Positions 1 to 11,605 of a stretch of DNA of 64,000 nucleotides are shown here, in pieces. A program made the translations under genes and the position numbers. The stretch lies in the NCBI GenBank assembly GCA_947095585.1, contig OX352763.1, positions 102,217,908 through 102,281,907 on the forward strand, given 5' to 3'. The number at the start of each line of letters is the position of its first letter. Within the stretch, counting starts at the first letter, position 1. The DNA comes from Nephrocerus scutellatus. Lineage: Eukaryota > Arthropoda > Insecta > Diptera > Pipunculidae. The notes under the pieces were generated by a model that was not told where the DNA came from, ran no database searches, and worked only from the letters and a program-made list of their open reading frames with translations.

Positions 1-842
1 CCATATCTTCAAGATTTGACAACAAAAACTCATTTAACATGGTTCTGTATCGATTTCCATTCACGGTAACGCGTCGTCCTTCCTCATTTTTAAAGAAATA
101 TGGACCGATGATCCCACCAGCCCATAGACCGCACCAAACAGTACATTTATCAGGATGCATTGGTAATTCTTGAACGGCGTGTGGATTATCTTTGCTCCAA
201 ATGCGACAATTTTGTTTGTTGACGTATCCATTTAACAAAAAATGCGCCTCATCACTGAAGAGAATTTTACGGTAAAAAAATGGATCTTCGTTCAATTGAT
301 TTAACGACCAATCACTGAATTCACGGCGCAAACGATGGTCGCGTGGCTTTAATTCTTGCACCAATTGAATTTTGTATGGCACCAAACCCAAATCTTTACG
401 TAAAATTTTCCATAAAGTCGATGGACAAAGTCCAATTTGCTGAGCACGACGACGAATCGATAAATTGTCGTTTTCTTCGACACTGGCCTCAACGACAGCA
501 ATATTTTCTTCTGTACGAACTCTTCTCATTCTTGTCGGTGGCTTGGCATCCAAAAGAGTGAATGTAGACCGAAATTTGGTAATTACGTTCTTTATGGTGG
601 TCTCTGACGGACGATTATGTGCACCATAAAATTCACGAAGTGCTCTATAAACATTTTTAATTGAACACTGATTTTGAAAATAAATTTCCACGATTTGAAA
701 ACGTTGTTCTGGAGTTAACCTATTCATAATGATTTGCCAAACAATACTGAGTAGAAATGCCACTTTGAGCTGTCAAAACAACTGTCATAAAATAAAACGA
801 CATCTATCGGAAAAACAAACCTCCTAAAAAAACACCCTTTAT
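1..842 (-). mobile_element. mariner-type DNA transposon, 5' half, running off the window
   Basis: The element is read leftward. Its outer end is at about 840, where the minus strand begins AAAGGGTGTTTTTTTAGGAG, the kind of GGGTGTTTTTT terminus found on insect mariner-like elements. About 110 bp of leader separates the terminus from the transposase start at 727. The other half lies outside the window, so the second TIR and the TA duplication cannot be checked. Confidence 0.85.
2..727 (-). CDS. mariner-like transposase, N-terminal 242 codons, open to the window edge
   Basis: Reading the minus strand from the ATG at 727-725 gives 242 codons with no stop. The protein begins MNRLTPEQRFQIVEIYF and has an N-terminal helix-turn-helix region, a second HTH around residues 90-120 with RRRAQQIGLCPSTLWKILRK, and the start of the DDE catalytic domain. 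The first catalytic Asp lies in LFSDEAHF and is followed by VNKQNCRIWS and VWCGLWAGGIIGPYFF, signatures I know from insect mariner-type transposases with a Transposase_3/DDE_3 domain. The second Asp and third acidic residue would lie to the left of base 1. No frameshift or nonsense codon is visible, so this copy could be recent. A plus-strand ORF over 343-561 is its shadow. Confidence 0.9.
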   Translation of the reverse strand, partial: MNRLTPEQRFQIVEIYFQNQCSIKNVYRALREFYGAHNRPSETTIKNVITKFRSTFTLLDAKPPTRMRRVRTEENIAVVEASVEENDNLSIRRRAQQIGLCPSTLWKILRKDLGLVPYKIQLVQELKPRDHRLRREFSDWSLNQLNEDPFFYRKILFSDEAHFLLNGYVNKQNCRIWSKDNPHAVQELPMHPDKCTVWCGLWAGGIIGPYFFKNEEGRRVTVNGNRYRTMLNEFLLSNLEDM

Positions 843-2280
843 AAGTTAGCCACAACCATTTTCCATTTTGTCTAAATAGGTTAATGTCATTAGTATTGTT
901 ACGAAAAGTAATTAGTAGCGCAGATAATTGGGTTCAAATCCTAGATAAATCGCAATGTACAAGCTCGACCAAAAATAAGCACTAAAACTAGAATTAAAAA
1001 TAGCATCCTTTTAGGTGATACGACTTATTAGATTATTTGAAATTTAAAAGCATATAATAGAATTAGAATCCTAAGATAAATCGCAATGTAAATACTGCAA
1101 ACTTAAAATAAGCAAATGCTACGAAAAGTAGTCGGTAGTGCAGAAGATCCGAATCCTAGATAAATCGCAATGTACCAAAAAATTAGTACTAAAAATTAAA
1201 ACTAAGAAAATACTGCATACTGAAAATAAGCACTCTTATGTAGCATACTTTTAGGATGTAAGGCTTTAGATTATTTATAATTTGAAATGTAACCGCCTGC
1301 AAGTTTGAATCATTGTGTACTGGTCGAACAAGTAGTCAAACCGGTTTGTGCGGTTTTTTTTTATAGAAGAACTTGATTGAACATGATGTCTATTTTTAGA
1401 AGATGACTCATTACATATAAGTGTCGTTAGTTGTAAATAAGTGAATAAGGCTACAATTTTCTGGTCTTTTCTCGATATTTCTGTCTATAAGATTGAAAGT
1501 TTCTGGAAGCGTTTTAATGATTTCGCTTCTGAGGATTCATTAGATATTTGGAATTTAACCAGTCAAGTTGTAAAAGTTCTTACAAAGTGATAGAGCTACC
1601 ACCCAAAAGAATTATTGTAAAGTACAAGTATTATAAGTGCGTATAAAATTGTGAACTTGTGTTAATTTTACTGATTGTTTATTAAAGTTGGTTTTTTGTA
1701 AATTAATAAACTTGTGTTGTGTTTTATTTGCAAAATCCTTTACGAACTCGAAAGCCTGAATTTCGTAACAGTATTAATTTGGAGTTAGCTTGAATTAATT
1801 TTATATGATTTATCATTATCTATTATATAAGTGTGTTTTAAAATAAAAGTAAAAGCCAAAAGTATAAAGTTTTGGATTGTCCAAGAACTAAATGTATATG
1901 ACAAGTTTATTTTGTAATCGACTATTTTTAATTAATAAAACCCACGACTTGATTTTACTTTTGACACTAAGTAGGCTTGTCTGGAATTGTTCTTTAGTTA
2001 AATTATAGAAATGAAACGTCGCGTTCCTTTTATTATCTACTTCAAACCAATTTGTATGAGTTGAGATGGCATAATGGAAGATAGAAAATTATTTTAATTC
2101 GCCGCAACTTTACCGCAGTTGTTTGAAAAGCTAGTACCTTTAGTAGTATTTGTAAGGGTGGGGTAGGATATATGAAACCGGATGTTATATAGGATAGTAT
2201 ATTGGTTATTATATTGGATGGTTCACGGGTTGTAACAATTTTAGATTTTAAATGCCATTTTAAGATAACTTCCCTACTAT
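843..2280. other. AT-rich spacer without a recognisable gene
   Basis: I see no coding region here. The only structure is the degenerate direct repeat at 898-1256 and short AT/GT-rich runs such as the ggat/ttatatt motifs near 2160-2220. Confidence 0.5.
898..1256. repeat. imperfect tandem/direct repeat, period about 221 bp
   Basis: The block at 898-960, with TACGAAAAGTA followed by GATAAATCGCAATGTAC, recurs at 1119-1175. A third partial copy of GATAAATCGCAATGTA sits at about 1076. Trailing sequence (CTTTTAGG, TTAGATTATTT) is also repeated. Copies have diverged, so this is an old local duplication. Confidence 0.6.
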
Positions 2281-2640
2281 TATAAATGTGAAAGAACTCT
2301 GTCTTTTGTTACCTTTTCACGTCTAAACGGCTTGACCGATTTGGCTCATTTTGCTTTTAAAATTTTCGTAATAGTCCGGGGATGATAATAGGAACCAGGA
2401 AAATTGGAAAAGTGGAAAATTTGAGAAAAACAGAAAATTGGATTTTTGTGAATTCCCGACCAGAACTTACGTTTCGTGGCTGGTAGGTGGGGGTGGGACT
2501 TAATGGTGTTGGATGGTTTCAGTGGTGAAGCGGTCAGTTTGGTTGGTCAGTAAGGTGTTAGTGGCAGGCAGACAACGCCTGCTATTTTAGCTTTTGGGTC
2601 CCTGGTAACGCCGTGGTTAACAATTAGATATTAAATAAAT
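2281..2640. repeat. degenerate interspersed repeat
   Basis: The stretch opens with TATTATAAATGTGAAAG and CTAAACGGCTTGACCGATTT, phrases typical of a repeat widespread in arthropods ('...accgatttggatgaaatttgg...', from memory). It ends with a G-rich part and CCCTGGTAACGCCGTGGTTAA. A related 3' part (GGTAATGCCGGGGTTAAC) occurs at 7765-7785, so two copies of one family are present. No coding capacity is visible. Confidence 0.5.
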
Positions 2641-2844
2641 GCTTACATTATGTAATACTATTCAAAACAACATGCGGGCAACGTTGTGAAAGGAGTGGCA
2701 CGTTACTTCCCTTAATTAGTTTTTTTAATATGCTTCGGTATTCGTTCTCTTGGGTAATGCGGAAGTATTAATGGAAAATGTATAGTGTGTACAGAATAAA
2801 TTTATAAAATATAGTAAAGAAAAAAGAACAGAGCACTTCGCGAG

Positions 2845-3141
2845 GGCACCGTGACTCAGTGGAAATGAGCATGGCTACTGAGCAGGGGGTTCGTGGTTCG
2901 AATCCCAGTAATACCGAAAGTTTTTTTTCACGGTGTCCCACCTCTCGCGAATGGGTGACAAACGTTCCGAGAGTAATAACTTGTCACGGAAAGTTTCTCA
3001 ATTCGTCGTTCGGATCCGGCCTTAAATTGTAGGTCCCTTCCATTTGTGTGCAAAAATTTACATGCTCAACATTAATGGTTGCGAGCAGCTAGGCCTTGGG
3101 CCAGAATGGTCTGTCGCGCCGAATATTATTATTAGAATAAA
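2845..3141 (+). repeat. tRNA-derived SINE
   Basis: The head carries an internal RNA polymerase III promoter: an A-box-like TGACTCAGTGG at about 2850-2860 and a B box GGTTCGAATCCC at 2897-2908, spaced as in a tRNA. The body contains GTAGGTCCCTTCCATTTGTG, which I recognise from SINEs of higher flies. The tail is a short ATT repeat (ATTATTATTAG) at 3124-3135. The head does not fold as a functional tRNA by eye and no 3' acceptor arm follows, so I call a SINE and not a tRNA gene. Confidence 0.75.
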
Positions 3142-3221
3142 CAGAAGGGGAGATTATGGGTCAAAGTCAAGTCGTTTCAAGATACTGAGTATTATTTAAT
3201 GTAAATGTTAATTTTTTAAAA

Positions 3222-3858
3222 ATTTATATGAGCAACTCTCGGGCCTCAGGGCCCAATTACTCTAAAATTTTACAAAAAAGTTTTGTCTCTCGAAAATACA
3301 CATGCGTCTACAATTTAAGAAAATCTGGCTTATTTTTAAGAAATTTTCATGGGCACCACTCAGTTAGTTCCGCTGCGTGGAATAAATTTGGATTATCAAG
3401 GTGAAGTATTACTACTGGGAACAGTTCGGGACAGTTCTGTATTTTAATAGCCCTTCGTGAGGAAAACCATTTTTTAATAAAAACAACCCATAAAAAATTT
3501 TCATGTAAATTCTCTTATAACCAAAAGTATACTGAATTCCACTATAAATGCTGATATATAAAAAAACATACAAAGCACTGCAACCCAACCACAAAACAAC
3601 CCCAATCGTAAGGCAAGCAGCGCTGCCTACAGCACACAGAACACAGTCATTATAGTATGAACAAACAAAATTGTATGGGAGCCCCCCGACCCCGCGGCCC
3701 GATCACTCTCAAATTTTAATAAAAAGTATTGTCACCGGAAATATACATGTTTGCAAAATTTCAATAAAATTGGGCTTTGGGAAGTGGGTAAAAATGTTCA
3801 CGAGATCAGACCAACCAGCCAGACAGTCCGCCAGCCACAGCCACACGAAGTTAATATA
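3222..3858. repeat. two related interspersed-repeat fragments
   Basis: The stretch at 3235-3350 (GGGCCTCAGGGCCCAATTAC, then TTTTGTCTCTCGAAAATACAC) is echoed at 3690-3790 (GCGGCCCGATCACTCTCAAA, then TATTGTCACCGGAAATATAC). The second copy runs into CCAGCCAGACAGTCCGCCAG and ends CACACGAAGTTAATATAG, like the 3' ends of common arthropod repeats. Small ORFs here (3412-3594, 3671-3859) show no conserved features. Confidence 0.5.
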
Positions 3859-4174
3859 GAGAATTTAAGAAGGAAAAACTGTGCGTATGTTCTATATTTT
3901 TTTTAGCCCCGAATTTGTCCATTAATGACCATTTCACATATTTGCCCGATCTAATAGCTTCGAATTATTTGTACTTTATACTTTCGATAAGATCTGTGGA
4001 CCATTTCATTCCTAAGTACTTAAGTGTAGATGATATATGGAGCTCAAATTTTAGATGTCGAATTGAAATATACTAGACATAAAAAAGAACTAGTGAACTT
4101 GAGTATAGATTGTATATGGACTTAAATTTGAGGTTTGTGTATAGCACTAATTAAGTCATACTTAACTAGACATT

Positions 4175-5476
4175 GACCCCTATTCCGGCGACAACATTTT
4201 ATCATGTTATCATGTTATTATGTTATATAAAATGAAAAATGCTATTTTGGTATTCCGGTCAATTTCAATTTTATTATTTTATGTTATTTTCTATGTTATT
4301 TTGATATAACATAAAAGTCATAAATAAGGTGCTTTTATGAAATGTTATACACAAAAACTGAATCGAATATGTCAAATTCTGTGATAGGGACAAATTGTTT
4401 TGTAACATTTTGTCAAAATAGGCAAATAATTAAAATAATTCGCCAAAATTAGAAAATGCCATACATTCTACGTTATATATACAAGAGAACAAAACGAAAG
4501 ACGTGCCAGGTACAAAAATGCATTCCTAATTTATTTAGGATGATAAAATTTTTATCATAAAAATTTAACAAAGCGCCAATCTACGGATGCTCCGAGATGC
4601 AAGTGATCCTTATGGATTGCCCTTATTCCGATTCAAGAAATTGTTTAGGCTTAATGAGAGAACAGTGGAATTTGTAATACTAAAGTTGGAGCTAATGTCA
4701 TGGAAATCAACAATCCCCTTCAGAATTAAATTACTGTGTGCTCTACATGGTCATGATCGCATTTCCTTTGGAACCTTGGTTGCTTGTTCCTTTCAATATT
4801 CCGGTAAGTGGAAGCAGGGAATTTCGATTCAACGAGAAATTTAAAAGGGCGAGCAACATTGTCGAGAAATGTTTTGGTCTGTTTATGTTTGGATCATGGC
4901 GAGGAAATGGATGCAGATGAAGTCTCAGAGGACAGTGATGTACCCGACGACGAATTAAACCCCGAAAATAATATAATAGATATCATGGATGAGGTTGATC
5001 TGTCGTCAGCAAATTCAGAAAAATGAAATGAAATGATACAATTTGTGTTGCAGATTACGGGAATTAATTAATTATCCAGAACTCTGAATGATTCTCAAGA
5101 AATGATACATATATATCGTATTGCTCGCGCGTTGTTTTGGGTTGACGTGTAACTTTTCCTAAAATTTAATAAGTGTAAATTATACAAAATTACATAAAAA
5201 AATAAAAACTATAAATAACCAAAAAAGTTTTTATACCGACCTTTAATTGGCCCCATTCTGTTAATATAAATATTTTTGAAAACTACGTATAGAAACACAA
5301 GACAAAAAAATTTACTAGATTTTTTTAATTTGATTGCACAAGATCATGTTACAGTAAAAGATAAAATAACATAATTGGTAAGAATACCGAATTAAAAAAA
5401 ATTTTATGTTACCTCCTTTTTAAAAATTATAACATAAGAAAATAACATAAAATTTCGAAATCCCGGAATACGGGCC
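4175..5476 (+). mobile_element. PIF/Harbinger DNA transposon, internally deleted
   Basis: The left end reads GACCCCTATTCCGGCGA and the reverse complement of the right end reads GGCCCGTATTCCGGGAT, so the ends are an imperfect terminal inverted repeat. Both are followed inward by repeats of ATGTTAT. The 3-bp ATT directly outside each end (4172-4174 and 5477-5479) fits the 3-bp target duplication of this superfamily. At 1.3 kb the copy is too short for a complete element, and its coding part is a deletion derivative. Confidence 0.75.
4587..5026 (+). pseudogene. Harbinger transposase, middle of gene deleted
   Basis: The first reading frame (4587 to about 4790) gives LRDASDPYGLPLFRFKKLFR and RIKLLCALHG, the N-terminal signature of HARBI1-like transposases. 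The sequence then jumps to RFNEKFKRASNIVEKCFG, equivalent to the C-terminal R..VE..FG box with the third acidic residue, followed in another frame by LCLDHGEEMD and an acidic tail ending near 5026. The catalytic core between these blocks is missing, so no active enzyme can be made. Confidence 0.75.
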
Positions 5477-6069
5477 ATTAGATGGCTTATAAATATAGAA
5501 AAAAAAATGTGAACATAGCATCGCTCCATATGCGGAAGACATCTAGGTATTGTCTATGCATTAAAGGATAAGATACACCGAGCGCGTTGTGCGTAGGAAT
5601 CAACATATTTTGCTGACGCATTTATGGGAATGCACCGAACCGTTCCGACTTCGCCTTCAAGTACTGGAAAACATTAATGAATAATATCCGATACTCGAAC
5701 CTTGTTATGGTTTTGTTGTTTGAACTTCAATTTTTAATTGGCTTGCGTTTTATTTTTGCCGCAGACTGTGGAACATATCTGCTCGAATTCGAAGCTTCAT
5801 ACTGATATTTTTTTAAATTCTAAAATTGCGAATTAAATCACAAATTATTTTGCGATAAATACATAAGTTCACTATTTTGATAAATGAGTTCAAATAAGTA
5901 CAAATATCTATATAGTTTAAAAATCGTCTCGTGTCTTATATATTTAGTAAAATATATGGCAGCACTTCGACACAAGATGATAATAGCTCAATTTTAGAAA
6001 TAGGATTCAGCTTTTTCAATAAAATGAATAAGAATTGTTGACTTCTGTATCACTTGTCCCCAAGACATA
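5477..6069. other. unassigned AT-rich spacer
   Basis: Nothing recognisable. There are no long frames and no clear repeat boundaries between the Harbinger copy and the LINE. Confidence 0.4.
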
Positions 6070-7665
6070 TTGCCTTTTATTCTTTTAAAAAAATTAAAAT
6101 CCCATCATTTTTACCAAAGAGTCCGCGGTATGAGGCAATTACCACCGCGTTGCACATTCTGCAAAGACAAAGAGGGTAATCTGATCGCCGATCTCAAAGG
6201 CATCTTAGAGCGATGGGAAGAGCACTTTCATGAGTTGCTAAATGGCCAGCTTACTGAGAAATTCCAATGACCGAAGACCACACTATGCTGCCGCCACCAA
6301 GCATAGACGAAGTTAGCAGAGCGATAAATCGGCTCAAAAATAATAAGGCCCCGGGATCTGATGGTATCCCAGCGGAGCTAATTAAAACAGGAGGCCCCGC
6401 AATACACCAAGCAATTCAATAGTGCAAGTATGGAAGGAAGAAGCGATGCCAGAAGACTGGCGAAGAGGCATCCTGTGCCCCATACATAAGAAAGGAGATA
6501 CCACAACCTGCAGCAATTATCGTGGTATAACGTTGTTGGGTACCGCGTATAAGATTTTCTCCTCTATCTTTCAAGACAGGATAGCCCCATACGCTAAAGG
6601 GATCATTGGTCCATACCATTGTGGCTTCATCCCAGGCAAATCCACAATTGATCAGATTTACACCCTTAGGCAGGTGATGGAAAATGTGTAGAGTTTCAAA
6701 ACTTACTACACCATCTTTTTATAGACTTTAAAGACGCCTATGATAGCATAGCCAGAGTAGAACTTTATAAAGCCTTGAGAGAGTTCAGCATCCCAAATAA
6801 ACTGACACGACTATGTAGGTTGACCATGACCAATGTTATAAGCCAAGTAAAAATATCCAGATAACTATCAAGCCCATTCAACATCTATAACGGGCTCCGA
6901 TAAGGGGATGGACTGGCCTGCGTCCTCTTCAACCTGGCGTTGGAGAAAGTGATCCGAGACTCTGACGTAACGTAACATGGTGGCCACGTCTGCGAGTAGA
7001 AGATCCAACATTGGTTCCTCAATTCAAATAGTGGAGCGCGAATTTAAAGTAGTGCAATCCTTTAACTATTTCAGGTCAACTGTAGCAGCCGATAACAGCA
7101 TGGAACCAGAAATACGCGCACTGTTGCTTAAATCCAACAAAGCCTACTATAGTCTGTCAAGTATCTTCAAATCCAGGAATTTAGCAATAACATCCAAGCT
7201 GCTGATATATAACACAATGTTCATACCAGTACTTACATATGGATCCGAGATTTGGGTGCTTAGCAAAAAGCATTCTGACCTCTTAGCCGCATTTGAGAGA
7301 AAAGTCTTACGGAGAATTGTTGCACCCGTATGTGAGGAAGGACGATTCTGGAGACTTTAAAATGATACGAGCGTTACCGCGATGTCGACATCGTGAAGAA
7401 AATTAAGCTCGGTAGGCTCCGGTAGGCAGGACACCTAGCTCGCATGAGCGATGAGGATACAGCTCAGACAGTTTTGTGCGCTAGGATTTATAGAACACGA
7501 CAGCGAGGCCGGCCAAGCCTAGGGTGGAAGGATGGCGTAGACCAGGACGCTCAGAGTTTAGGGATGCCAAATTGGATGACATCGGCTCGAAATCGGGACC
7601 GGTGGAGAGATTTTTTGCGGTAGGCTAGGACCGGACACCGGTGGTAGAGCCAAATATGATGATGA
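6070..7665 (+). pseudogene. non-LTR retrotransposon (LINE) pol fragment with reverse transcriptase domain deleted at its core
   Basis: Frames that shift several times give the order expected of a LINE ORF2. ERWEEHFHELLNGQ is followed by AINRLKNNKAPGSDGIPAEL (about 6310-6385), then in 6422-6691 WRRGILCPIHKKGD, NYRGITLLGTAYKIFSSI and the RT fingers IIGPYHCGF, then FIDFKDAYDSI near 6720, then GDGLACVLFNLALEK. Immediately after that the YADD-containing segment is absent and the sequence resumes at 6977 with the thumb/connection region (EREFKVVQSFNYF, LLIYNTMFIPVLTYGSEIW, FERKVLRRI). The C-terminus continues in broken frames to 7640 with GRPSLGWKDGV. A tail of ATG/GATGAT repeats near 7655-7665 marks the 3' end. 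The gene is dead. The clade (RTE-, I- or CR1-like) cannot be fixed by eye. Confidence 0.85.
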
Positions 7666-7674
7666 TGGTGATAT

Positions 7675-7885
7675 ATAATACTACTATACAATACAAATAT
7701 ATAGTGCCAATTTTTGGTCAGTGGCGGGTTGGTGGCGGTGGGGCTCAATGGTGTCAGTGGGTCTCGGGTAATGCCGGGGTTAACGTTAACAGCAGCTATA
7801 TAAAAATATAGTTTCCTATTTGTTAAAATAAAAAAAAAATTTTATTTACCCACGCAACGCCGGGTGTTTTAGAAAATTAAAAAAA
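7675..7885. repeat. interspersed repeat tail related to 2480-2640
   Basis: The stretch GGTCAGTGGCGGGTTGGTGG through GGTAATGCCGGGGTTAAC resembles the 3' part of the repeat near 2480-2640, and is followed by TTTACCCACGCAACGCCGGG, a phrase seen at ends of arthropod dispersed repeats. No gene is present. Confidence 0.45.
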
Positions 7886-8667
7886 AAAACATTTTGCTAA
7901 AGGTAAAACCTCCACTTATTGTTAAACTGAAAACTAAAGCTAATACAAATTATAACAAAATTTCCTGGCGAATCTAGTTGCACGATGCAGTGGCTAATAT
8001 GATGATGTAATGCTGCTAGCTGAACTGACGTGTTAGTTTATAAATACATTATACTTTCTTTTACATGGTAAAAGTATCTTATCAGTCATTACTGATAAAT
8101 ATTTTTTTTTATATTTTCGCTTTGCCACTTCGTTTAAATTTGGAAATAGATCAGTCCCACAATTTTGTTTTGATTAAATAAGTTTTTTTATTTTTCCCTT
8201 TATATGTATGTGTGTGTACTTTATTGAGATTTTGTTTTTTATACATTTTTTTTAATTCTATCTTTACATAGTCACTTAGAATTGGTCAGGCTACACAACT
8301 TAGATATTAATTTAGTTTTATTTTAGAGTACATTGAGGTTTTTAAGACTGAGTCTTTTCGTTTTATTTAAATTACGTCCACTCAAAAAGACGATGTCTAA
8401 TATTTTTCCCTTTTTGAAATTAAAATCTTTAACATTCGCATTAAATGGAAAAACAATCAATGACTTGAACACTAAACGGGCAAAGTGACAATTAATATAA
8501 ATTGTGGTGGTGAGATTTCTAACTAAAAGCAGAACAGAATTATTTCATTCCTACAAAAAGCTGGAATATAATTATTCCGAATACATGGCACTTTTGTTGT
8601 AAAATTATTCCTATTCCTATTCCGGTATCAATAAAATGCGGCTATACTATCGTAAGTTCTTGCATAC

Positions 8668-8839
8668 TATTCCTTTTGGCCGCATATGTCACTTCACCCA
8701 AGAAGTTTGCAAAAGAACGGCGGTCTAACATACATCCAGCAAGAAACACTCTAATATCAACATCTGATAGTCCTGGGACCACCAACGAGGGGCAGGGTGT
8801 ATTGTTTATCATAACTAGCATACCATTTTCATGGGCGTT
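8668..8839 (-). other. possible orphan coding exon, product unknown
   Basis: On the minus strand a 57-codon open segment reads NAHENGMLVMINNTPCPSLV, then VPGLSDVDIRVFLAGCMLD and RRSFANFLGEVTYAAKR. Its composition is protein-like and clearly less AT-rich than the surrounding DNA. A possible acceptor (TTAAG) lies just upstream at about 8840, preceded by ACTAAT which could serve as branch site, and a possible donor GTATGC lies at 8667-8662. A stop codon stands directly outside the acceptor side, consistent with exon limits. I do not recognise the family. It could equally be a captured fragment in a repeat. Confidence 0.3.
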
Positions 8840-10590
8840 CTTAACATTTGATTAGTATGTACCTTTTAAATATTATTAACTAAAAAGGCACCCAGTGCGG
8901 CGCTATAAGTTCCGCCGACATTTTTATGTTAATTTATTTGAAATTTAGTTTCAGGAAATAATTTAATTTTTTGTTATTACTTACAATTCTTATTCCTTAA
9001 TGTAATAATAATTTGTTATTTTTTGCTCTTTACGCGTTGAAAAAATACCTACTTGTTTTGTTGTCTCTTAAATATGGTCACTGTATACGTATTACTCATC
9101 TTCTGCAATTTGTATTTCAATCCTTATGACGTTCTCTGTAAAATTATTGTTTAATAATTCAGATGAATTTTAGCAACAATGTATCTATATAGACAAAAAC
9201 TCATCAAATAGTTTAATAAGAAAAACAACTTCCATTTTTGTTTATTTAGTTTTATTTTGTTGATCTTTTTTAAGTTCGTCTTAACTGAAAATTATAATTT
9301 TTTTTTAAATAAACGCAGCATAATATTGCGACTTTTTTCTATATTTTTATTATATATTTGTATTATTTTACAACATTCTGTTTATAAGTTTAATTCAATT
9401 TACCAATGTGCGAGTATTGAATTTTTTATTTTGCTTTTTTTTGGTGTTGTTTAACACTTTTAATTTTAAAATAACAATAACAAAATTAATTATTTATCTA
9501 ACATTTATATCTTAAACTATATTTTTGTAAAAATATATATTTAATATTTATACGAGGTAATTATAGTGTAATTAATAATTAATCAACACGTTAATATATA
9601 TGGATATTTAAGAGAATATTATTAAAAAAAATTGTCTACTTAAAACAAAATTAACACTCGAAAAACTGGCAATTTATTGAATAACAGTGAAATGATGACT
9701 GTTACTGTACATTTTTATAATAAAATTTTACAAAGTAATGTTTAAAAAAAAAATAAACAATATAACACATAATAGAAAAAAGTAAATATGAGTAGATTAA
9801 CATTATTTAAAGCTTTATTGCGAGTTAAGAATATATTGTGGTTTTTAATAAAAATGTCTTAGATAATAGAAGATAATAGAAAAGTCTTTTTGAAAAAAAT
9901 TAGTAAAAAAATTATACCGAGAATCCTCAATTCCTTCCTTTCCTTTCATATTTAAAAAAAAGAGAAAATAAGGTGGAGAATAGAAAATAGCAAAGTATTT
10001 TTCATAAAAATTAGTTAACATTTTTTTAACTGAGAATCCTCAACTCCCAATCGCAACAAGGTGGAATTTATTCATTTTTTATAAATATATATTGCTAGGT
10101 GTCCGAGGATGAAATTCTGTCTGAGGGTAGCCAATACAAAAGTACATAAATCGATTTAAGATTTACTTGAAATTGTCAGCATTTATTTCTGTGCTTTTAC
10201 GTATCAACAGCCAACCATATCTTTATTGTATAACCCAACTATACTCAACATGCGGCCATAAACACATTTATTATCATGGACATGTTTCTGGCATTCTATA
10301 TTTCGTATATCTTGATGTTGCAGAACGCCTGCAATAGTCAACCAGGCAACGTGTGAACAACGGGTAAATTCGTGCCATAACGACCCATGTAAACGCAGCG
10401 TTATTTCCTTCGTTTCTGACGTTTGTCATGTGCTTGTCTCGTTTCGCCTATTGCGAATAAATTAAATTTAAGATCGGCCATTTGCCATCGTCAATCGTCA
10501 TTCGGAGTGATTTGTCAGCCGGAGGAGGTAACACTGCGGTAAGTTCTATTTTTAGTGTTGCAATTAAACATTTGTAATTATTATAACTTA
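8840..10590. other. very AT-rich stretch, no gene recognised
   Basis: Poly-A/T rich throughout. The 65-codon frame at 9257-9454 is low-complexity Phe/Ile/Leu. A GC-richer patch at about 10370-10560 ends in CTGCGGTAAGTTC, which looks like a splice donor and could be a non-coding first exon, but nothing downstream confirms it. Confidence 0.4.
9862..10048. repeat. imperfect direct repeat, period about 105 bp
   Basis: AGAAAAGTCTTTTTGAAAAA...CCGAGAATCCTCAATTCC (to about 9935) is echoed by a copy ending ACTGAGAATCCTCAACTCC at about 10047. The copies are diverged. Confidence 0.5.
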
Positions 10591-11023
10591 TAATTTGTTA
10601 TTTAGAAATAAACCGCACGCATGCATTTTTATGAAATGCATCGATGTTAAATGGCAGAATCCTCCGACTCAATTTTGCAGACAGCTAACACTTGAGATTA
10701 ATTTCAACTTTGACGTACAGATAGTGACACCGGAAGAGGATTGTCGTTGTCGTGTCAACATCAAATCTGGTATAAGATAGTTTCTATTGCACACGCTAGA
10801 TTGGTTCCCAAAAAAAACAAACATTTGACAGACAAGTATGCGCGCAAATAATTTTGCTTGTGGCAACACAGAAATGTTTGACAGCTCCAAAGTGACAGTT
10901 AAGTGTGTAACAGTGTTGTGGCCTTATTTCAAGTTAACATTACGCCGAACACTTATAAAATATTGTTTTGTTATAATTTAATTACCCATAATGGCGGGAG
11001 TGCCTTCGAAATGCAATTGAAAA

Positions 11024-11605
11024 ATGTCCGACGAAAAGAGAGTGTTTCAAGATATATGGGAAGAAGAATATTTCGTTGTTGCAAATAAACATGGTTCGAC
11101 CACATGCTTGATCTGTCGTGAGAGTGTTATATTAAAAAAATATAACATTCTTCGTCATTATACCACGAAGCACAAAACATTTAATGATACTTTTCCTCGT
11201 GGCCTTTTAATAAGACGTGAAAAGTTAACATTATTCAAGAAGTCTTTACAACATCAACAAAATATTATATCAGTGGCGATATCACATGACAAGAGCGTCG
11301 TATGAAATTTGTTATATACTTGGTAAATATATGAAACCATTATCTGACGCAGAGGTTGTAAAAGAATGTTCCTCAGTGCTTCAAATAATATATCTCAGAT
11401 CTAAAGTATGCAGCTCTCTGATTCTACCTTTACTAGACGCATTGAAGATATTACAAAACACATATTTAATCGCATCATAGAAGATATGAAAAAATGCAAA
11501 TATTTTAGTTTGGATTTTGATTCTAGTGTGGCGGTTCATGTAGTACCGCGGCCGTTTGCCGACGAAACAAAATCGAATGTATTTCCGAACACGGAATACC
11601 ATTAG
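11024..11605 (+). pseudogene. hAT transposase-like remnant (GTF2IRD2/ZBED type N-terminal part)
   Basis: The first frame (11024-11305) starts MSDEKRVFQDIWEEEYF and has a zinc-binding C-L-I-C box (TTCLICRESVILKKYNILRH, with HYTTKH). This is the BED-like finger found at the start of hAT-derived proteins such as GTF2IRD2 and SCAND3. The next frames give RASYEICYILGKYMKPLSDA and then RRIEDITKHIFNRIIEDMKK, FSLDFDSS, which continue the family order. Two frameshifts separate these pieces and the catalytic region after FSLDFD is absent, so it is a truncated pseudogene. Confidence 0.75.

Noticed and set aside
2845..2915. A functional tRNA gene
   Set aside because: A and B boxes are present, but the arms do not fold into a proper cloverleaf and SINE body sequence follows.
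3412..3859. ORFs of 60-62 codons on both strands
   Set aside because: They lie in interspersed-repeat DNA without protein-like features.
9257..9454. 65-codon ORF rich in Phe/Ile/Leu
   Set aside because: AT-rich low-complexity sequence, no start context or family features.
10595..10890. Short ORFs on both strands in the GC-richer patch
   Set aside because: No recognisable domain and overlapping frames on both strands; could be leader DNA of the hAT remnant.
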